Of a DNA stretch of 64,000 bases, positions 23,323-38,300 are shown one piece after another. The notes under the pieces were generated by a model. The model was not told where the DNA came from and ran no database searches. It saw only the letters and a list, made by a program, of their open reading frames with translations. This stretch comes from Fistulifera solaris (taxonomy: Eukaryota; Bacillariophyta; Bacillariophyceae; Naviculales; Stauroneidaceae): NCBI GenBank assembly GCA_030295235.1, contig AP026164.1:1922001-1986000 (forward strand). Direction: 5' to 3'. Positions within the stretch are counted from its first letter, which is position 1. Every line of letters starts with the position of its first letter. The position numbers were made by a program, and so were the translations under genes.

Positions 23323-26300
23323 ATGAAAGTCTTCAAAGCAAACATCAGCATTCTTTTAATCGCACTCGTTCCCATTGTGGCCGCGGAAGCTTCCTCCAAG
23401 GAAGCCGCGAACGCTCAATCTACTCAGGAAGGTTGGTTCGCGAAGTTTTTGGAGAAACTCCCGCATGTTTACATGAGGAAGGAGATTTCGTTCTTTTCCC
23501 ACTTCGGCGAGAAGTTGAACCGCAACAAGAAGCCAGGTCGCTTGGATTGTGACTGGGATGACCCAGTGAAGTCCAAGCACTGTCCTCCTGTTGCTGCTTC
23601 GCCTTTCGTTGGAGGTGGTTCTGCCCCGGCGTTGAAGGGCGCACCTGGAGAGGAGGTCAGTTGTCTTAAGACTCCGAACCACGAGGACTGTCGCATATTG
23701 CAAGCTGCTACTAACGTAGGAGGTTCGTCTACGGCGAGCAACGTGGTTTTGAGTGACCCCGAGCCGGAGCCGAGTGTCCAGAAGGTCAACGTGACAAAGG
23801 TGAAGGCCGAGGAAGCGGAAGTCAAGGAGGAGAAAGTCAAGGAGAAGAAAGTGGAGGAAGACGATGGGGATGCCCCCAATTCGTTCGTCACCGAGTTCCC
23901 CATCGCGACTGTCGCCACTGAGGCTCCTACTCGTGATGACTGTTACGGTAACATGTTTGACGGGCGTTTCTGTGCGTCTTCCATGCCTTCCGTGACAGAG
24001 GAACCCACGAAGGAACCCAAGGTGAATCCGTCGACTGGTAAGCTCAACACTCCTACGAAGATGGAGCTCAACACGGATAGCGGTGGAGGGCGGGTTCCGT
24101 CGACGAAGGATTCGAAGACCGACTCGGTCGGTGCGAAGGTTCCGCCGGGTCAGCTGGACAAGGATACTGGCGGGGCTAAGGTTCCAACGTACACGGTCCC
24201 GAAACCTAGCGCCAGTCCTAGTGGCCAAGTGACGGAGAAAGGGGGCGCTAAGTTACCGACTTTTGCCGTCCCTGAGCCCAGTGCCAGTCCCAGTTCCAGC
24301 CCGACTGTTGAGGTTAAGGAAGACGGTGGTGCCAAGGTGCCGACGTTCACCGTTACCGAGCCGAGTGCCAGTCCTAGCGAGGAGGTTGTCAAAGAAGGTG
24401 GTGCCAAGTTGCCGACTTTTACCGTCTCTGAACCAAGTGCCAGTCCTAGCGGCCTTGTTCAGGAGAAGGGCGGTGCCAAGTTGCCGACTTTTACTGTCTC
24501 TGAACCAAGTGCCAGTCCCAGCGGCCTTGTTCAGGAGAAGGGCGGTGCCAAGTTGCCGACTTTTACTGTCTCTGAACCAAGTGCCAGTCCCAGCGGCCAG
24601 GTTCAGGAGAAGGGCGGTGCCAAGTTGCCGACTTTTACTGTCTCTGAACCCAGCTCCAGTCCAAGTGGCCAGGTTCAGGAGAAGGGCGGTGCCAAGTTGC
24701 CGACTTTTACTGTCTCTGAACCCAGCTCCAGTCCAAGTGGCAATGAGAAGGAAGATGGTGGTGCGAAGTTGCCGACTTTTGCTGCTTCTGAACCCAGCGC
24801 TAGTCCGAGTGCCAGTCCTACCGGTGACGTTAATGAAGAAGGTGGTGCGAAGCTACCGACTTTTGTTGCTTCTGAACCGAGTGCCAGTCCAAGTGGAAAG
24901 GAGAAGGAAGAAGGTGGTGCGAAGCTACCGACTTTTGTTGCTTCTGAACCGAGTGCCAGTCCAAGTGGAAAGGAGAAGGAAGAAGGTGGTGCGAAGCTAC
25001 CGACTTTTGCCGCAACTGAACCGAGCGCCAGTCCAAGTGGAAAGGAGAAGGAAGAAGGTGGTGCGAAGCTACCGACTTTTGCCGCAACTGAACCGAGCGC
25101 CAGTCCAAGTGGAAAGGAGAAGGAAGAAGGTGGTGCGAAGCTACCGACTTTTGCCGCAACTGAACCGAGCGCCAGTCCAAGTGGAAAGGAGAAGGAAGAA
25201 GGTGGTGCGAAGCTACCGACTTTTGCCGCAACTGAACCGAGTGCCAGTCCCATTTCCTCTCCTACCTCAAGTCCTACTTCCGCTCCCACTCGCTGTGAAG
25301 ATCGCGTTGCTGGTCCACTCGAGCGCCAAGCTGGAAGCGAGGTTTGCGTGGAGTCCGATGGAGCTGTCACGATTGTTTCCCGCACCCAAGAGTCCGTTTC
25401 ATTCACTGTCAACCAGCAGTTTACTGAGACGTCCGCGACGTGGGTCTCGACACAGTACGTTGGTGTCGACGGATTCCCAGTTTGTGATATTCAACAAAAT
25501 CTTCCCGTTGGACAGTCCGTGACGTATACGGCTATGTGCGATGACAACTTGTGGGCGTCGATCAATATCTACGTTCACGATGAGTCTTTGAGCGGTGCTG
25601 CTTTCGTCCCTAGTGAGTGTTCGGCGGACTTGTCTACAGGTGGTACTTGCGCGTACACCATTCAGTTGCCCTGTGACTGTACTGGTGTTACTCTCCCGAC
25701 ACCACCACCCACATTCGCTCCAACCGCGGCACCTTCTGAAGAACCCACGGGCAAGCCCAGTCCTTACCCCACAGCTGTTCCCACGAGTGTTCCGAGTTCG
25801 AGCCCATCTGCAGGTCCTATCGGTGAACCGTCGTCTTCCCCTAGTGCCAAACCTAGCTCCGAGCCCTCGGTTAAGCCTTCCGGTGTTCCCACCACTTCTC
25901 CAAGTGTTGTTCCCTCCGGAGGGCCTAGCCCAGGTCCTACTCACGGTCCGACTTCCGGGCCGACATCAGTCCCCAGTTCTCAGCCGAGTCCGGAACCTTC
26001 AGACGAACCCACTGGCAAACCTAGTCCTTACCCGACCAACAAGCCAGTGATCCCTGAAGGATCGCCCACTCCTTTGCCCAGTGCATCGCCATCCCGAGCT
26101 CCTGTTACCCCAAGTGCTCAGCCCACTTCCTTGCCTACGGACCTCCCTTCAGACTCTCAAACGGACCTCCCTTCAGACTCTCAAACGGTACCTCCTACTG
26201 GTGGACCGTCAGGCGTGCCAACAACATCGCCCTCTGGAGGACCAACTGGTGAGCCAAGCGCTTCGCCGACGACGATTCCTTCGAACGAGCCCACTGCGAA

Positions 26301-29300
26301 GCCCAGTTCTTACCCGACGGCTAGCCCTTCGAGCGCGCCCGTGGCCAGTCCCAGCGCTTCACCTTCTGGTTCCCCCTCGGCATCGCCAACGGACTCCGAC
26401 ATCCCCGATGTCATAACGATGCCTCCGGTTCCTGTACCATCAAATGTTCCTACTGACCAGCCTTCGGCGTCTCCCTCCGGCAAGCCTACCACAATCCCTA
26501 GTCAAAATCCCAGTGGAATTCCATCCGTACCTCCAACTGCCAGTCCAACTGGCGCACCTACTGGAAGCCCAACCGGTGTTCCCACCGGTATCCCTTCGCC
26601 TACTCCATCCGGAAATCCCTCTGATTCCCCAAGCGCGGCTCCGACATCTTTGCCGTCGGGTAGCCCCAGCAAAGGACCAACTGCCGAACCAAGCTCATCT
26701 CCTTCAGCCAGCCCGACTGCTTTCCCGTCAAGCACACCAACAGGCCAGCCGTCTGTGAAAGCAAGTGAGAATCCATCGTCAGGTCCCACTCTGTCGCCAA
26801 CAGGATCTCCAAGTGGCAACCCGACAAACGTACCTTCAGAAAACCCCTCAATTAGCGGCTCTGCTACTCCTTCGGTCGAACATAGTCTCACTCCGACGAT
26901 AGACGAAAGTGCTAACCCAACGGTTGTAGCATCAGAGTCTCCCAGCGGAAAACCGACAAGCGGCCCAACAGCCAGTCCCAGCCGTAGTCCTTCTTCAGTA
27001 CCTACATCTGGTCCTTCCTCGAACCCTAGCGGAACACCCAGCGATTCGCCAAGTGCCGTTCCCACCAGTCTGCCTTCTGCCGACCCTTCAGTTTCGCCTT
27101 CGAAAACACCGACCGGTTCCCCCAGTGTCGTGCCAAGTCGTACACCATCTGGTGCACCGTCCCTTGTTCCAAGCCAAGAACCTTCATTAGGGCCTTCAGG
27201 ACAACCTTCTGGTACCCCTAGCATGTTGCCTACTAAAACACCAAGTGCTCTGCCAAGTATGATGCCCACTCCATCCCCCACCGGACGGCCCAGCGGTGTA
27301 CCCAGCAGCGAGCCGACGTCACCGCCCAGTTTGACAGTAAGTCAAGTACCCAGTGTGGCTCCTTCTGCCGGTCCAAGCTCCGAGCCTTCAAATTCACCTT
27401 CTGGTACACCAACCGGAAGTCCAAGCGGTGAACCGTCTTCAGGTCCAACTTCCCCACCTACTGCTGAACCGAGTTCTAACCCAAGTTCAGTCCCTAGTAT
27501 CACTCCTTCGGCGGTGCCATCTTCGGTTCCTACCGTCACGCCCAGTTCTGGACCAAGCTCGGTTCCTAGCGCTACACCTACGACGACTCCAAGTGGAGAG
27601 CCAAGCAGTTCTCCGTCGGGCACTCCCAGCGTTATCCCATCTGCCGGACCAACAGCAAGTCCGTCAGTCCAGCCTTCGGGTTCCCCTAGCGAGACTCCCA
27701 CATTCAAACCAACTGCTGAAGGCGAGAAGTCTCCAAGTGAAGTTCCAAGTTCGTCTCCGACCGACAGTCCGGCTCCTAGTGGAACCCCGACTACTTCTCC
27801 CAGTGGATCCCCGTCTGGTGTACCGACTGGTTCACCAACGTCGGGCCCATCGGGCACGCCAAGTGTCGTTCCGAGCTCGACGCCTTCTTCTTCGCCCAGC
27901 TCTATTCCCAGTACTGGACCGAGCAGCGAACCGAGTGTCACACCTAGTGCCGTCCCGTCTTCTACACCCAGTATTGTGCCATCCGGATCGCCAAGTGCTG
28001 TTCCGAGCATCACACCGAGCGTAACTCCGTCCGCTGTACCAACTTCAGTTCCAAGTGGCACGCCGTCGGGAACTCCGAGCTCTACACCGAGCAGCACTCC
28101 CAGTGCCGTGCCGTCTTCTACTCCTAGCGGAGTTCCAAGCACCACACCGAGTGTGACTCCCAGCTTCTCACCAAGTGACTCACCGTCATCAGTTCCCTCT
28201 ACTAGCCCGAGTTCGGATCCGAGCGTTGCGCCTAGCGGAACACCGACCACTTCCCAAGTTCTAACCCCAGTTCGGTGCCAACGTCAGTTCCGAGCGGAAC
28301 CCCCAGTTCGTCGCCCAGCGCTATCCCTTCATCGGTGCCAACGACGACTCCAAGCGGAACGCCGAGTTCGACACCCTCGAGCTTGCCCAGTATCACTCCT
28401 TCGGCGGTGCCATCTTCGGTTCCTACCGTCACGCCCAGTTCTGGACCAAGCTCGGTTCCTAGCGCTACACCTACGACGACTCCAAGTGGAGAGCCCAGCA
28501 GTTCTCCGTCGGGCACTCCCAGCGTTATCCCATCTGCCGGACCAACAGCAAGTCCGTCAGTGCAGCCTTCGGGTTCCCCTAGCGAGACTCCCACATTCAA
28601 ACCAACTGCTGAAGGCGAGAAGTCTCCAAGTGAAGTTCCAAGTTCGTCTCCGACCGACAGTCCGGCTCCTAGTGGAACCCCGACTACTTCTCCCAGTGGA
28701 TCCCCGTCTGGTGTACCGACTGGTTCACCAACGTCGGGCCCATCGGGCACGCCAAGTGTCGTTCCGAGCTCGACGCCTTCTTCTTCGCCCAGCTCTATTC
28801 CCAGTGCTGGACCGAGCAGCGAACCGAGTGTCACACCTAGTGCCGTCCCGTCTTCTACACCCAGTATTGTGCCATCCGGATCGCCAAGTGCTGTTCCGAG
28901 CATCACACCGAGCGTAACTCCGTCCGCTGTACCAACTTCAGTTCCAAGTGGCACGCCGTCGGGAACTCCGAGCTCTACACCGAGCAGCACTCCCAGTGCC
29001 GTGCCGTCTTCTACTCCTAGCGGAGTTCCAAGCACCACACCGAGTGTGACTCCCAGCTTCTCACCTAGTGTTGTTCCAAGCTACTCCCCAAGTGTTACGC
29101 CATCATCAGTTCCCTCTGCTAGCCCGAGTTCAGATCCGAGCGTTGCGCCTAGCGGAACACCGACCACTTCCCCAAGTTCTAACCCCAGTTCGGTGCCAAC
29201 GTCAGTTCCGAGCGGAACCCCCAGTTCGTCGCCCAGCGCTATCCCTTCATCGGTGCCAACGACGACTCCAAGCGGAACGCCGAGTTCGACACCCTCGAGC

Positions 29301-32300
29301 TTGCCCAGTATCACTCCTTCGGCGGTGCCATCTTCGGTTCCTACCGTCACGCCCAGTTCTGGACCAAGCTCGGTTCCTAGCGCTACACCTACGACGACTC
29401 CAAGTGGAGAGCCAAGCAGTTCTCCGTCGGGCACTCCCAGCGTTATCCCATCTGCCGGACCAACAGCAAGTCCGTCAGTGCAGCCTTCGGGTTCCCCTAG
29501 CGAGACTCCCACATTCAAACCAACTGCTGAAGGCGAGAAGTCTCCAAGTGAAGTTCCAAGTTCGTCTCCGACCGACAGTCCGGCTCCTAGTGGAACCCCG
29601 ACTACTTCTCCCAGTGGATCCCCGTCTGGTGTACCGACTGGTTCACCAACGTCGGGCCCATCGGGCACGCCAAGTGTCGTTCCGAGCTCGACGCCTTCTT
29701 CTTCGCCCAGCTCTATTCCCAGTACTGGACCGAGCAGCGAACCGAGTGTCACACCTAGTGCCGTCCCGTCTTCTACACCCAGTATTGTGCCATCCGGATC
29801 GCCAAGTGCTGTTCCGAGCATCACACCGAGCGTAACTCCGTCCGCTGTACCAACTTCAGTTCCAAGTGGCACGCCGTCGGGAACTCCGAGCTCTACACCG
29901 AGCAGCACTCCCAGTGCCGTGCCGTCTTCTACTCCTAGCGGAGTTCCAAGCACCACACCGAGTGTGACTCCCAGCTTCTCACCAAGTGACTCACCGTCAT
30001 CAGTTCCCTCTACTAGCCCGAGTTCGGATCCGAGCGTTGCGCCTAGCGGAACACCGACCACTTCCCCAAGTTCTAACCCCAGTTCGGTGCCAACGTCAGT
30101 TCCGAGCGGAACCCCCAGTTCGTCGCCCAGCGCTATCCCTTCATCGGTGCCAACGACGACTCCAAGCGGAACGCCGAGTTCGACACCCTCGAGCTTGCCC
30201 AGTATCACTCCTTCGGCGGTGCCATCTTCGGTTCCTACCGTCACGCCCAGTTCTGGACCAAGCTCGGTTCCTAGCGCTACACCTACGACGACTCCAAGTG
30301 GAGAGCCCAGCAGTTCTCCGTCGGGCACTCCCAGCGTTATCCCATCTGCCGGACCAACAGCAAGTCCGTCAGTGCAGCCCACTGGCTCACCGTCGGTGAG
30401 TCCAAGTTCAGTTCCGTCTTCCCTGCCTACATTCCTCTCGGAAAGCATTTGCGTGCAAGAAGCCAGACTAGACAGTAACGTCACCGCGCCGAATGGAAGT
30501 GGCATGTTTACCGAAAATCCGATCAGTCTCGTCTCGCAACGCGGCTCGACTGTTTCTTTTGTTGTGAATCAGAACTGGGGTACAGATTCAATTCATCAAA
30601 TCACAGTCATGTATAAATCTGTACATGATGGAATGATTTGCTCGGAAAATTGGGGAGTTTCTTCCGAGACTTCGGAGTACACCGCACGCTGTGTTGATGG
30701 AGTTACTGAAATCGCCGTTTTTGTTAGCGACAATTCTTTCTCAGGAATTCCGGACATTTCTACTCAGCTTCCTGAAATATGCAATGTGCATTCCCCGTGG
30801 GTTTCCAGGTTTCAATGTTCGTCTTTACTCTCCCGTGCGACACGTCATTGGAAGACTTCTGTGTAGTGTTGTGCCCTGACAGCGAAATGCCCAGTGTTCA
30901 GCCAAGTTCCATTCCTTCCGCGTCTCCCACTGCTCAAGGTGAAAAGGCTCCCAGCGAGGTTCCAAGCACAACGCCTACGGAGAGCCCTGCTCCAAGTGGT
31001 TCGCCGACTGTTACCCCCAGTGGGTCCCCGTCTGGTTTGCCTACTGTTTCCCCGTCTTCTGAACCGTCTGGTGTGCCAAGTGTTACCCCCACTTCGAGCC
31101 CCTCTGGTCTACCAAGTTCTATTCCCACTACTGGACCCAGCGGTGCTCCTAGTGTCACACCTAGCGCTATCCCGTCTTCTCCACCCAGTATTGTGCCGTC
31201 TGGAGCTCCCAGCTCGTCACCAAGCGCTGTCCCTAGCTCCGCCCCCAGTATTGTACCATCAGCCGTCCCAAGCCCAGGTCCCAGCTCATCTCCAAGTGCT
31301 AGTCCGTCGGTGTCGCCCTCCACAGTCCCTACAACGACACCCACCGTTTCTCCTAGTGCATCACCTTCGTCGTCTCCCAGTGTTTCGCCAAGTGGAATCC
31401 CCTCCTCTAGCCCAAGCGGGGTACCGAGTGGATCTCCAAGCTCGGAGCCCAGTTCTTCGCCGTCTTCAGCACCCAGCTCTGGTCCTTCCAGCTCACCAAG
31501 TGGGTCGCCGAGTTCCAGCCCAAGTTCTGTTCCAAGCTCAACCCCCTCTGGTGTTCCAGAGTGGAGTTCCGAGCTCGACACCCAGCGCGATGCCAAGCTC
31601 GAATCCCAGTGGATCGCCAAGCTCTACACCGTCTAGTATTCCCAGCTCGACTCCAAGCAGTAGTCCCAGTGTCACTCCTTCGGCGGTGCCATCTTCGGTT
31701 CCTACCGTCACACCTAGTTCTGGACCAAGCTCGGTTCCTAGCGCTACACCTACGACGACTCCAAGTGGAGAGCCCAGCAGTTCTCCGTCGGGCACTCCCA
31801 GCGTTATCCCATCTGCCGGACCAACAGCAAGTCCGTCAGTGCAGCCTTCGGGTTCCCCTAGCGAGACTCCCACATTCAAACCAACTGCTGAAGGCGAGAA
31901 GTCTCCAAGTGAAGTTCCAAGTTCGTCTCCGACCGACAGTCCGGCTCCTAGTGGAACCCCGACTACTTCTCCCAGTGGATCCCCGTCTGGTGTACCGACT
32001 GGTTCACCAACGTCGGGCCCATCGGGCACGCCAAGTGTCGTTCCGAGCTCGACGCCTTCTTCTTCGCCCAGCTCTATTCCCAGTGCTGGACCGAGCAGCG
32101 AACCGAGTGTCACACCTAGTGCCGTCCCGTCTTCTACACCCAGTATTGTGCCATCCGGATCGCCAAGTGCTGTTCCGAGCATCACACCGAGCGTAACTCC
32201 GTCCGCTGTACCAACAGCCGTACCGAGCTCGAGACCCAGCGCATCTCCAAGTGCTTCTCCGTCGACATCGCCCTCTACAACTCCTTCGTTGTCTCCCAGT

Positions 32301-35300
32301 GTTTCGCCAAGTGGAATCCCCTCCTCTAGCCCAAGCGGGGTACCGAGTGGATCTCCAAGCTCGGAGCCCAGTTCTTCGCCGTCTTCAGCACCCAGCTCTG
32401 GTCCTTCCAGCTCACCAAGTGGGTCGCCGAGTTCCAGCCCAAGTTCTGTTCCAAGCTCAACCCCCTCTGGTGTTCCAAGTGGAGTTCCGAGCTCGACACC
32501 CAGCGCGATGCCAAGCTCGAATCCCAGTGGATCGCCAAGCTCTACACCGTCTAGTATTCCCAGCTCGACTCCAAGCTCTAGTCCAAGCGGTGAACCCAGT
32601 TCTGCTCCGAGCGAACAACCCAGCATCACTCCCAGTGAATTTCCAAGCGCGTACCCAAGTGAGGTTCCTAGTGTTGAGCCCTCGGGCGCCCCGTCGATCA
32701 AGATTTGCGAGGAGTATGAGCGAATTACCTTCAACGAGGATGGTTACGGTAATCCAGTTAGCGCAGGATCATTCGTCTCGCTTCAATGGAAAAATCACGG
32801 ATTCAGACTCTACGCCAAGGAATTATCTGAAGGTACAGGCGGATACATGGAAAATGGCTGGCCTAGGCTATTCGACACGCTCCAGCCTGGAAATCCTGGA
32901 GTTGGTACTCCCGGACTTGCTGGTGATTTTGGCAATGTCTTGATTGTGCAACATCAGAACCCTAAAGGTCCTAAAAACTGGCAGGCAAATGAAAATGGAG
33001 GGGTGATTGTCTTTGACTTCGCTTTGGCCCCTCGAGGAGAGATTGAGGATATTGGGTTGCACAACGTCGTCAAGGATGTCAAGATTCGCGTCACGGACGC
33101 AAAGGGCTTGACCACCGATTTTATTGTTCCTGCTCAAGGAGAAAACAAATCAGTTACCCAGAGACTCAATGCATTTGATGTGAGCAAAATCGAAGTTTTC
33201 ATGGAGGGACCAAGTGCAGTTACAGCGCTTGGAATATGCTATGACCTCGATGGAGCTCCTAGCACCAAGGTTCCCGAAAATTTATGGCCCACTGAACAGC
33301 CAAGTGTCCAACCGAGTCAGAGCCCCGCTCCAAGCTCTCAACCCTCTAGAAGTTCTCAGCCGAGTGCCTCCCCTTCTGCTAGTCCCACTGCGGAAGGCGA
33401 GAAGTCTCCTAGTGAAGTTCCAAGTTCTTCCCCGACAGACAGTCCGGCACCAAGCAGTTCTCCAAGCACTACACCCAGTACTAAACCAAGCACGTCTCCA
33501 AGTGCTTCCCCGAGTGGATCTCCGAGCTCTGGCCCAAGTCAGCACCCTAGTTCGGAACCTAGTTCTACTCCAAGTGTAACACCGAGTGCTGCACCTTCTT
33601 CGGTCCCATCGGTGGCACCGAGTGGAGAACCTAGCTCTAGCCCGAGTTCTGCTCCTAGCTCCAGTCCAAGCTCAACACCAAGTTCTGCTCCTAGTTCCTT
33701 GCCAAGTTCCACACCGAGCTCAAGTCCAAGCGGAACCCCAAGCTCTTCGCCCAGCTCTACTCCCTCTTCGAGCCCAAGCTCTACGCCGAGCTCGATGCCT
33801 AGCTCTACTCCAAGCAGTTCACCGAGCGCGGCACCGAGCTCTTCGCCGAGTTCCAGCCCAAGTTCGACACCCAGCTCCAGCCCGAGTTCCAGTCCTAGTT
33901 CGGCTCCCAGCTCTGAGCCAAGCTCGAGTCCGAGTGTAACTCCTTCTTCGACTCCTAGTGGCGAGCCTTCATCTGCACCCAGCGTTGAGCCGAGTGGCGC
34001 TCCGAGTGTGACACCAAGCTCTTCACCAAGCAGTGTTCCGAGCGTGACACCAAGCGCTTCTCCTTCTTCGACTCCTTCGTCGACTCCAAGTGTCAGCCCG
34101 TCGTCTGTACCCAGTGCTTCTCCTTCAACTACTCCAAGTGGAAGTCCAAGCATTGCGCCGTCGGCTACACCGAGTCAGGAACCCAGCTCTTCGCCGAGTG
34201 CTTCACCATCTGTGTCTCCTAGCGCGGGTCCGTCGTCGAGTCCTAGTGTCAGTCCGTCTGCTGCGCCAAGCGTTTCTCCGAGTGCTGTTCCAACACCTGA
34301 AGGCGAGAAGGCTCCGAGTGAAGTGCCCAGTTCTTCTCCCACAGATAGTCCTGCACCAAGTGGAGCTCCGAGCTCGAAACCTAGTGGCAGTCCCAGCTCT
34401 TCACCAAGCATCAGCCCCAGCATTGAGCCAAGCTCATCTCCAAGCGTCTCGCCGAGCAGCAAACCCAGTTCTACTCCCAGTTCAAACCCCAGCGAGGTGC
34501 CAAGTACCAACCCAAGCGTAAGCCCAAGCAGCAGCCCAAGCTTTTCACCGAGCTCCGTTCCTAGTAATATGCCAAGCTCCAGTCCAAGTTCGTCTCCAAG
34601 CTCTACACCTAGTGTCGTACCGAGCTCTTCCCCGAGTTCAACGCCGAGCACAAGCCCTAGTGCGGTCCCCAGTACCTCACCGAGTTCCACACCGAGCTCA
34701 AGTCCAAGCGGAACCCCAAGCTCTTCGCCCAGCTCTACTCCCTCTTCGAGCCCAAGCTCTACGCCGAGCTCGATGCCTAGCTCTACTCCAAGCAGTTCAC
34801 CGAGCGCGGCACCGAGCTCTTCGCCGAGTTCCAGCCCAAGTTCGACACCCAGCTCCAGCCCGAGTTCCAGTCCTAGTTCGGCTCCCAGCTCTGAGCCAAG
34901 CTCGAGTCCGAGTGTAACTCCTTCTTCGACTCCTAGTGGCGAGCCTTCATCTGCACCCAGCGTTGAGCCGAGTGGCGCTCCGAGTGTGACACCAAGCTCT
35001 TCACCAAGCAGTGTTCCGAGCGTGACACCAAGCGCTTCTCCTTCTTCGACTCCTTCGTCGACTCCAAGTGTCAGCCCGTCGTCTGTACCCAGTGCTTCTC
35101 CTTCAACTACTCCAAGTGGAAGTCCAAGCATTGCGCCGTCGGCTACACCGAGTCAGGAACCCAGCTCTTCGCCGAGTGCTACACCATCTGTGTCTCCTAG
35201 CTCGGGTCCGTCGTCGAGTCCTAGTGTCAGTCCGTCTGCTGCGCCAAGCGTTTCTCCGAGTGCTGTTCCAACACCTGAAGGCGAGAAGGCTCCGAGTGAA

Positions 35301-38300
35301 GTGCCCAGTTCTTCTCCCACAGATAGTCCTGCACCAAGTGGAGCTCCGAGCTCGAAACCTAGTGGCAGTCCCAGCTCTTCACCAAGCATCAGCCCCAGCA
35401 TTGAGCCAAGCTCATCTCCAAGCGTCTCGCCGAGCAGCAAACCCAGTTCTACTCCCAGTTCAAACCCCAGCGAGGTGCCAAGTACCAACCCAAGCGTAAG
35501 CCCAAGCAGCAGCCCAAGCTTTTCACCGAGCTCCGTTCCTAGTAATATGCCAAGCTCCAGTCCAAGTTCGTCTCCAAGCTCTACACCTAGTGTCGTACCG
35601 AGCTCTTCCCCGAGTTCAACGCCGAGCACAAGCCCTAGTGCGGTCCCCAGTACCTCACCGAGTTCCACACCGAGCTCAAGTCCAAGCGGAACCCCAAGCT
35701 CTTCGCCCAGCTCTACTCCCTCTTCGAGCCCAAGCTCTACGCCGAGCTCGATGCCTAGCTCTACTCCAAGCAGTTCACCGAGCGCGGCACCGAGCTCTTC
35801 GCCGAGTTCCAGCCCAAGTTCGACACCCAGCTCCAGCCCGAGTTCCAGTCCTAGTTCGGCTCCCAGCTCTGAGCCAAGCTCGAGTCCGAGTGTAACTCCT
35901 TCTTCGACTCCTAGTGGCGAGCCTTCATCTGCACCCAGCGTTGAGCCGAGTGGCGCTCCGAGTGTGACACCAAGCTCTTCACCAAGCAGTGTTCCGAGCG
36001 TGACACCAAGCGCTTCTCCTTCTTCGACTCCTTCGTCGACTCCAAGTGTCAGCCCGTCGTCTGTACCCAGTGCTTCTCCTTCAACTACTCCAAGTGGAAG
36101 TCCAAGCATTGCGCCGTCGGCTACACCGAGTCAGGAACCCAGCTCTTCGCCGAGTGCTACACCATCTGTGTCTCCTAGCGCGGGTCCGTCGTCGAGTCCT
36201 AGTGTCAGTCCGTCTGCTGCGCCAAGCGTTTCTCCGAGTACTGTTCCAACACCTGAAGGCGAGAAGGCTCCGAGTGAAGTGCCCAGTTCTTCTCCCACAG
36301 ATAGTCCTGCACCAAGTGGAGCTCCGAGCTCGAAACCTAGTGGCAGTCCCAGCTCTTCACCAAGCATCAGCCCCAGCATTGAGCCAAGCTCATCTCCAAG
36401 CGTCTCGCCGAGCAGCAAACCCAGTTCTACTCCCAGTTCAAACCCCAGCGAGGTGCCAAGTACCAACCCAAGCGTAAGCCCAAGCAGCAGCCCAAGCTTT
36501 TCACCGAGCTCCGTTCCTAGTAATATGCCAAGCTCCAGTCCAAGTTCGTCTCCAAGCTCTACACCTAGTGTCGTACCGAGCTCTTCCCCGAGTTCAACGC
36601 CGAGCACAAGCCCTAGTGCGGTCCCCAGTACCTCACCGAGTTCCACACCGAGCTCAAGTCCAAGCGGAACCCCAAGCTCTTCGCCCAGCTCTACTCCCTC
36701 TTCGAGCCCAAGCTCTACGCCGAGCTCGATGCCTAGCTCTACTCCAAGCAGTTCACCGAGCGCGGCACCGAGCTCTTCGCCGAGTTCCAGCCCAAGTTCG
36801 ACACCCAGCTCCAGCCCGAGTTCCAGTCCTAGTTCGGCTCCCAGCTCTGAGCCAAGCTCGAGTCCGAGTGTAACTCCTTCTTCGACTCCTAGTGGCGAGC
36901 CTTCATCTGCACCTAGCGTTGAGCCGAGTGGCGCTCCGAGTGTGACACCAAGCGCTTCTCCTTCTTCGACTCCTTCGTCGACTCCAAGTGTAAGCCCGTC
37001 GTCTGTACCCAGTGCTTCTCCTTCAACTACTCCAAGTGGAAGTCCAAGCATTGCGCCGTCGGCTACACCGAGTCAGGAACCCAGCTCGTCGCCGAGTGCT
37101 ACACCATCTGTGTCTCCTAGCGCGGGTCCGTCGTCGAGTCCTAGTGTCAGTCCGTCTGCTGCGCCAAGCGTTTCTCCGAGTACTGTTCCAACACCTGAAG
37201 GCGAGAAGGCTCCGAGTGAAGTGCCCAGTTCTTCTCCCACGGATAGTCCTGCACCAAGTGGAGCTCCGAGCGAAGCACCAAGCAGTGCCCCTAGCGAGTC
37301 CCCTAGTGTAGCACCAAGCGAATCACCAAGCGAGGTGCCGAGCTCGATGCCTAGCAGTTCGCCGAGCAGCTCGCCTAGTGAATCACCGAGTGTATCGCCA
37401 AGTATTGCCCCGAGCACGGAGCCTAGTTCTGTCCCAAGCACTGAGCCAAGTGCACAACCAAGTTCTGCTCCATCCTTGACCCCAAGTTCTTCACCAAGCG
37501 CAACTCCTAGCGCGACACCAAGCTCTTCGCCGAGCTCATCACCAAGCTCTGCTCCTAGTTCAACGCCCAGCTCTGCTCCGTCCTCTAGCCCAAGTTCTTC
37601 CCCTTCTTCGAGCCCCAGTTCGGCTCCTAGTGCCAAACCCAGTTCTACTCCAAGCACTTCCCCGAGTGAAACTCCTAGTTTAGCTCCTAGTTCCAGTCCA
37701 AGTTCGGCACCCAGCTCCAGCCCGAGTTCCAGTCCTAGTTCGGCTCCCAGCTCTGAGCCAAGCTCGAGTCCGAGTGTAACTCCTTCTTCGACTCCTAGTG
37801 GCGAGCCTTCATCGGCACCCAGCGTTGAGCCGAGTGGCGCTCCGAGTGTGACACCAAGCTCTTCACCAAGCAGTGTTCCGAGCGTGACACCAAGCGCTTC
37901 TCCTTCTTCGACTCCTTCGTCGACTCCAAGTGTCAGCCCGTCGTCTGTACCCAGTGCTTCTCCTTCAACTACTCCAAGTGGAAGTCCAAGCATTGCGCCG
38001 TCGGCTACACCGAGTCAGGAACCCAGCTCTTCGCCGAGTGCTTCACCATCTGTGTCTCCTAGCGCGGGTCCGTCGTCGAGTCCTAGTGTCAGTCCGTCTG
38101 CTGCGCCAAGCGTTTCTCCGAGTGCTGTTCCAACACCTGAAGGCGAGAAGGCTCCGAGTGAAGTGCCCAGTTCTTCTCCCACAGATAGTCCTGCACCAAG
38201 TGGAGCTCCGAGCTTTTCCCCAAGTGTTGGACCAAGCGCGTCTCCTAGTTCTGTCCCGAGTCTGATGCCGAGCGCAACACCAAGCGGTTCTCCGAGTGGA

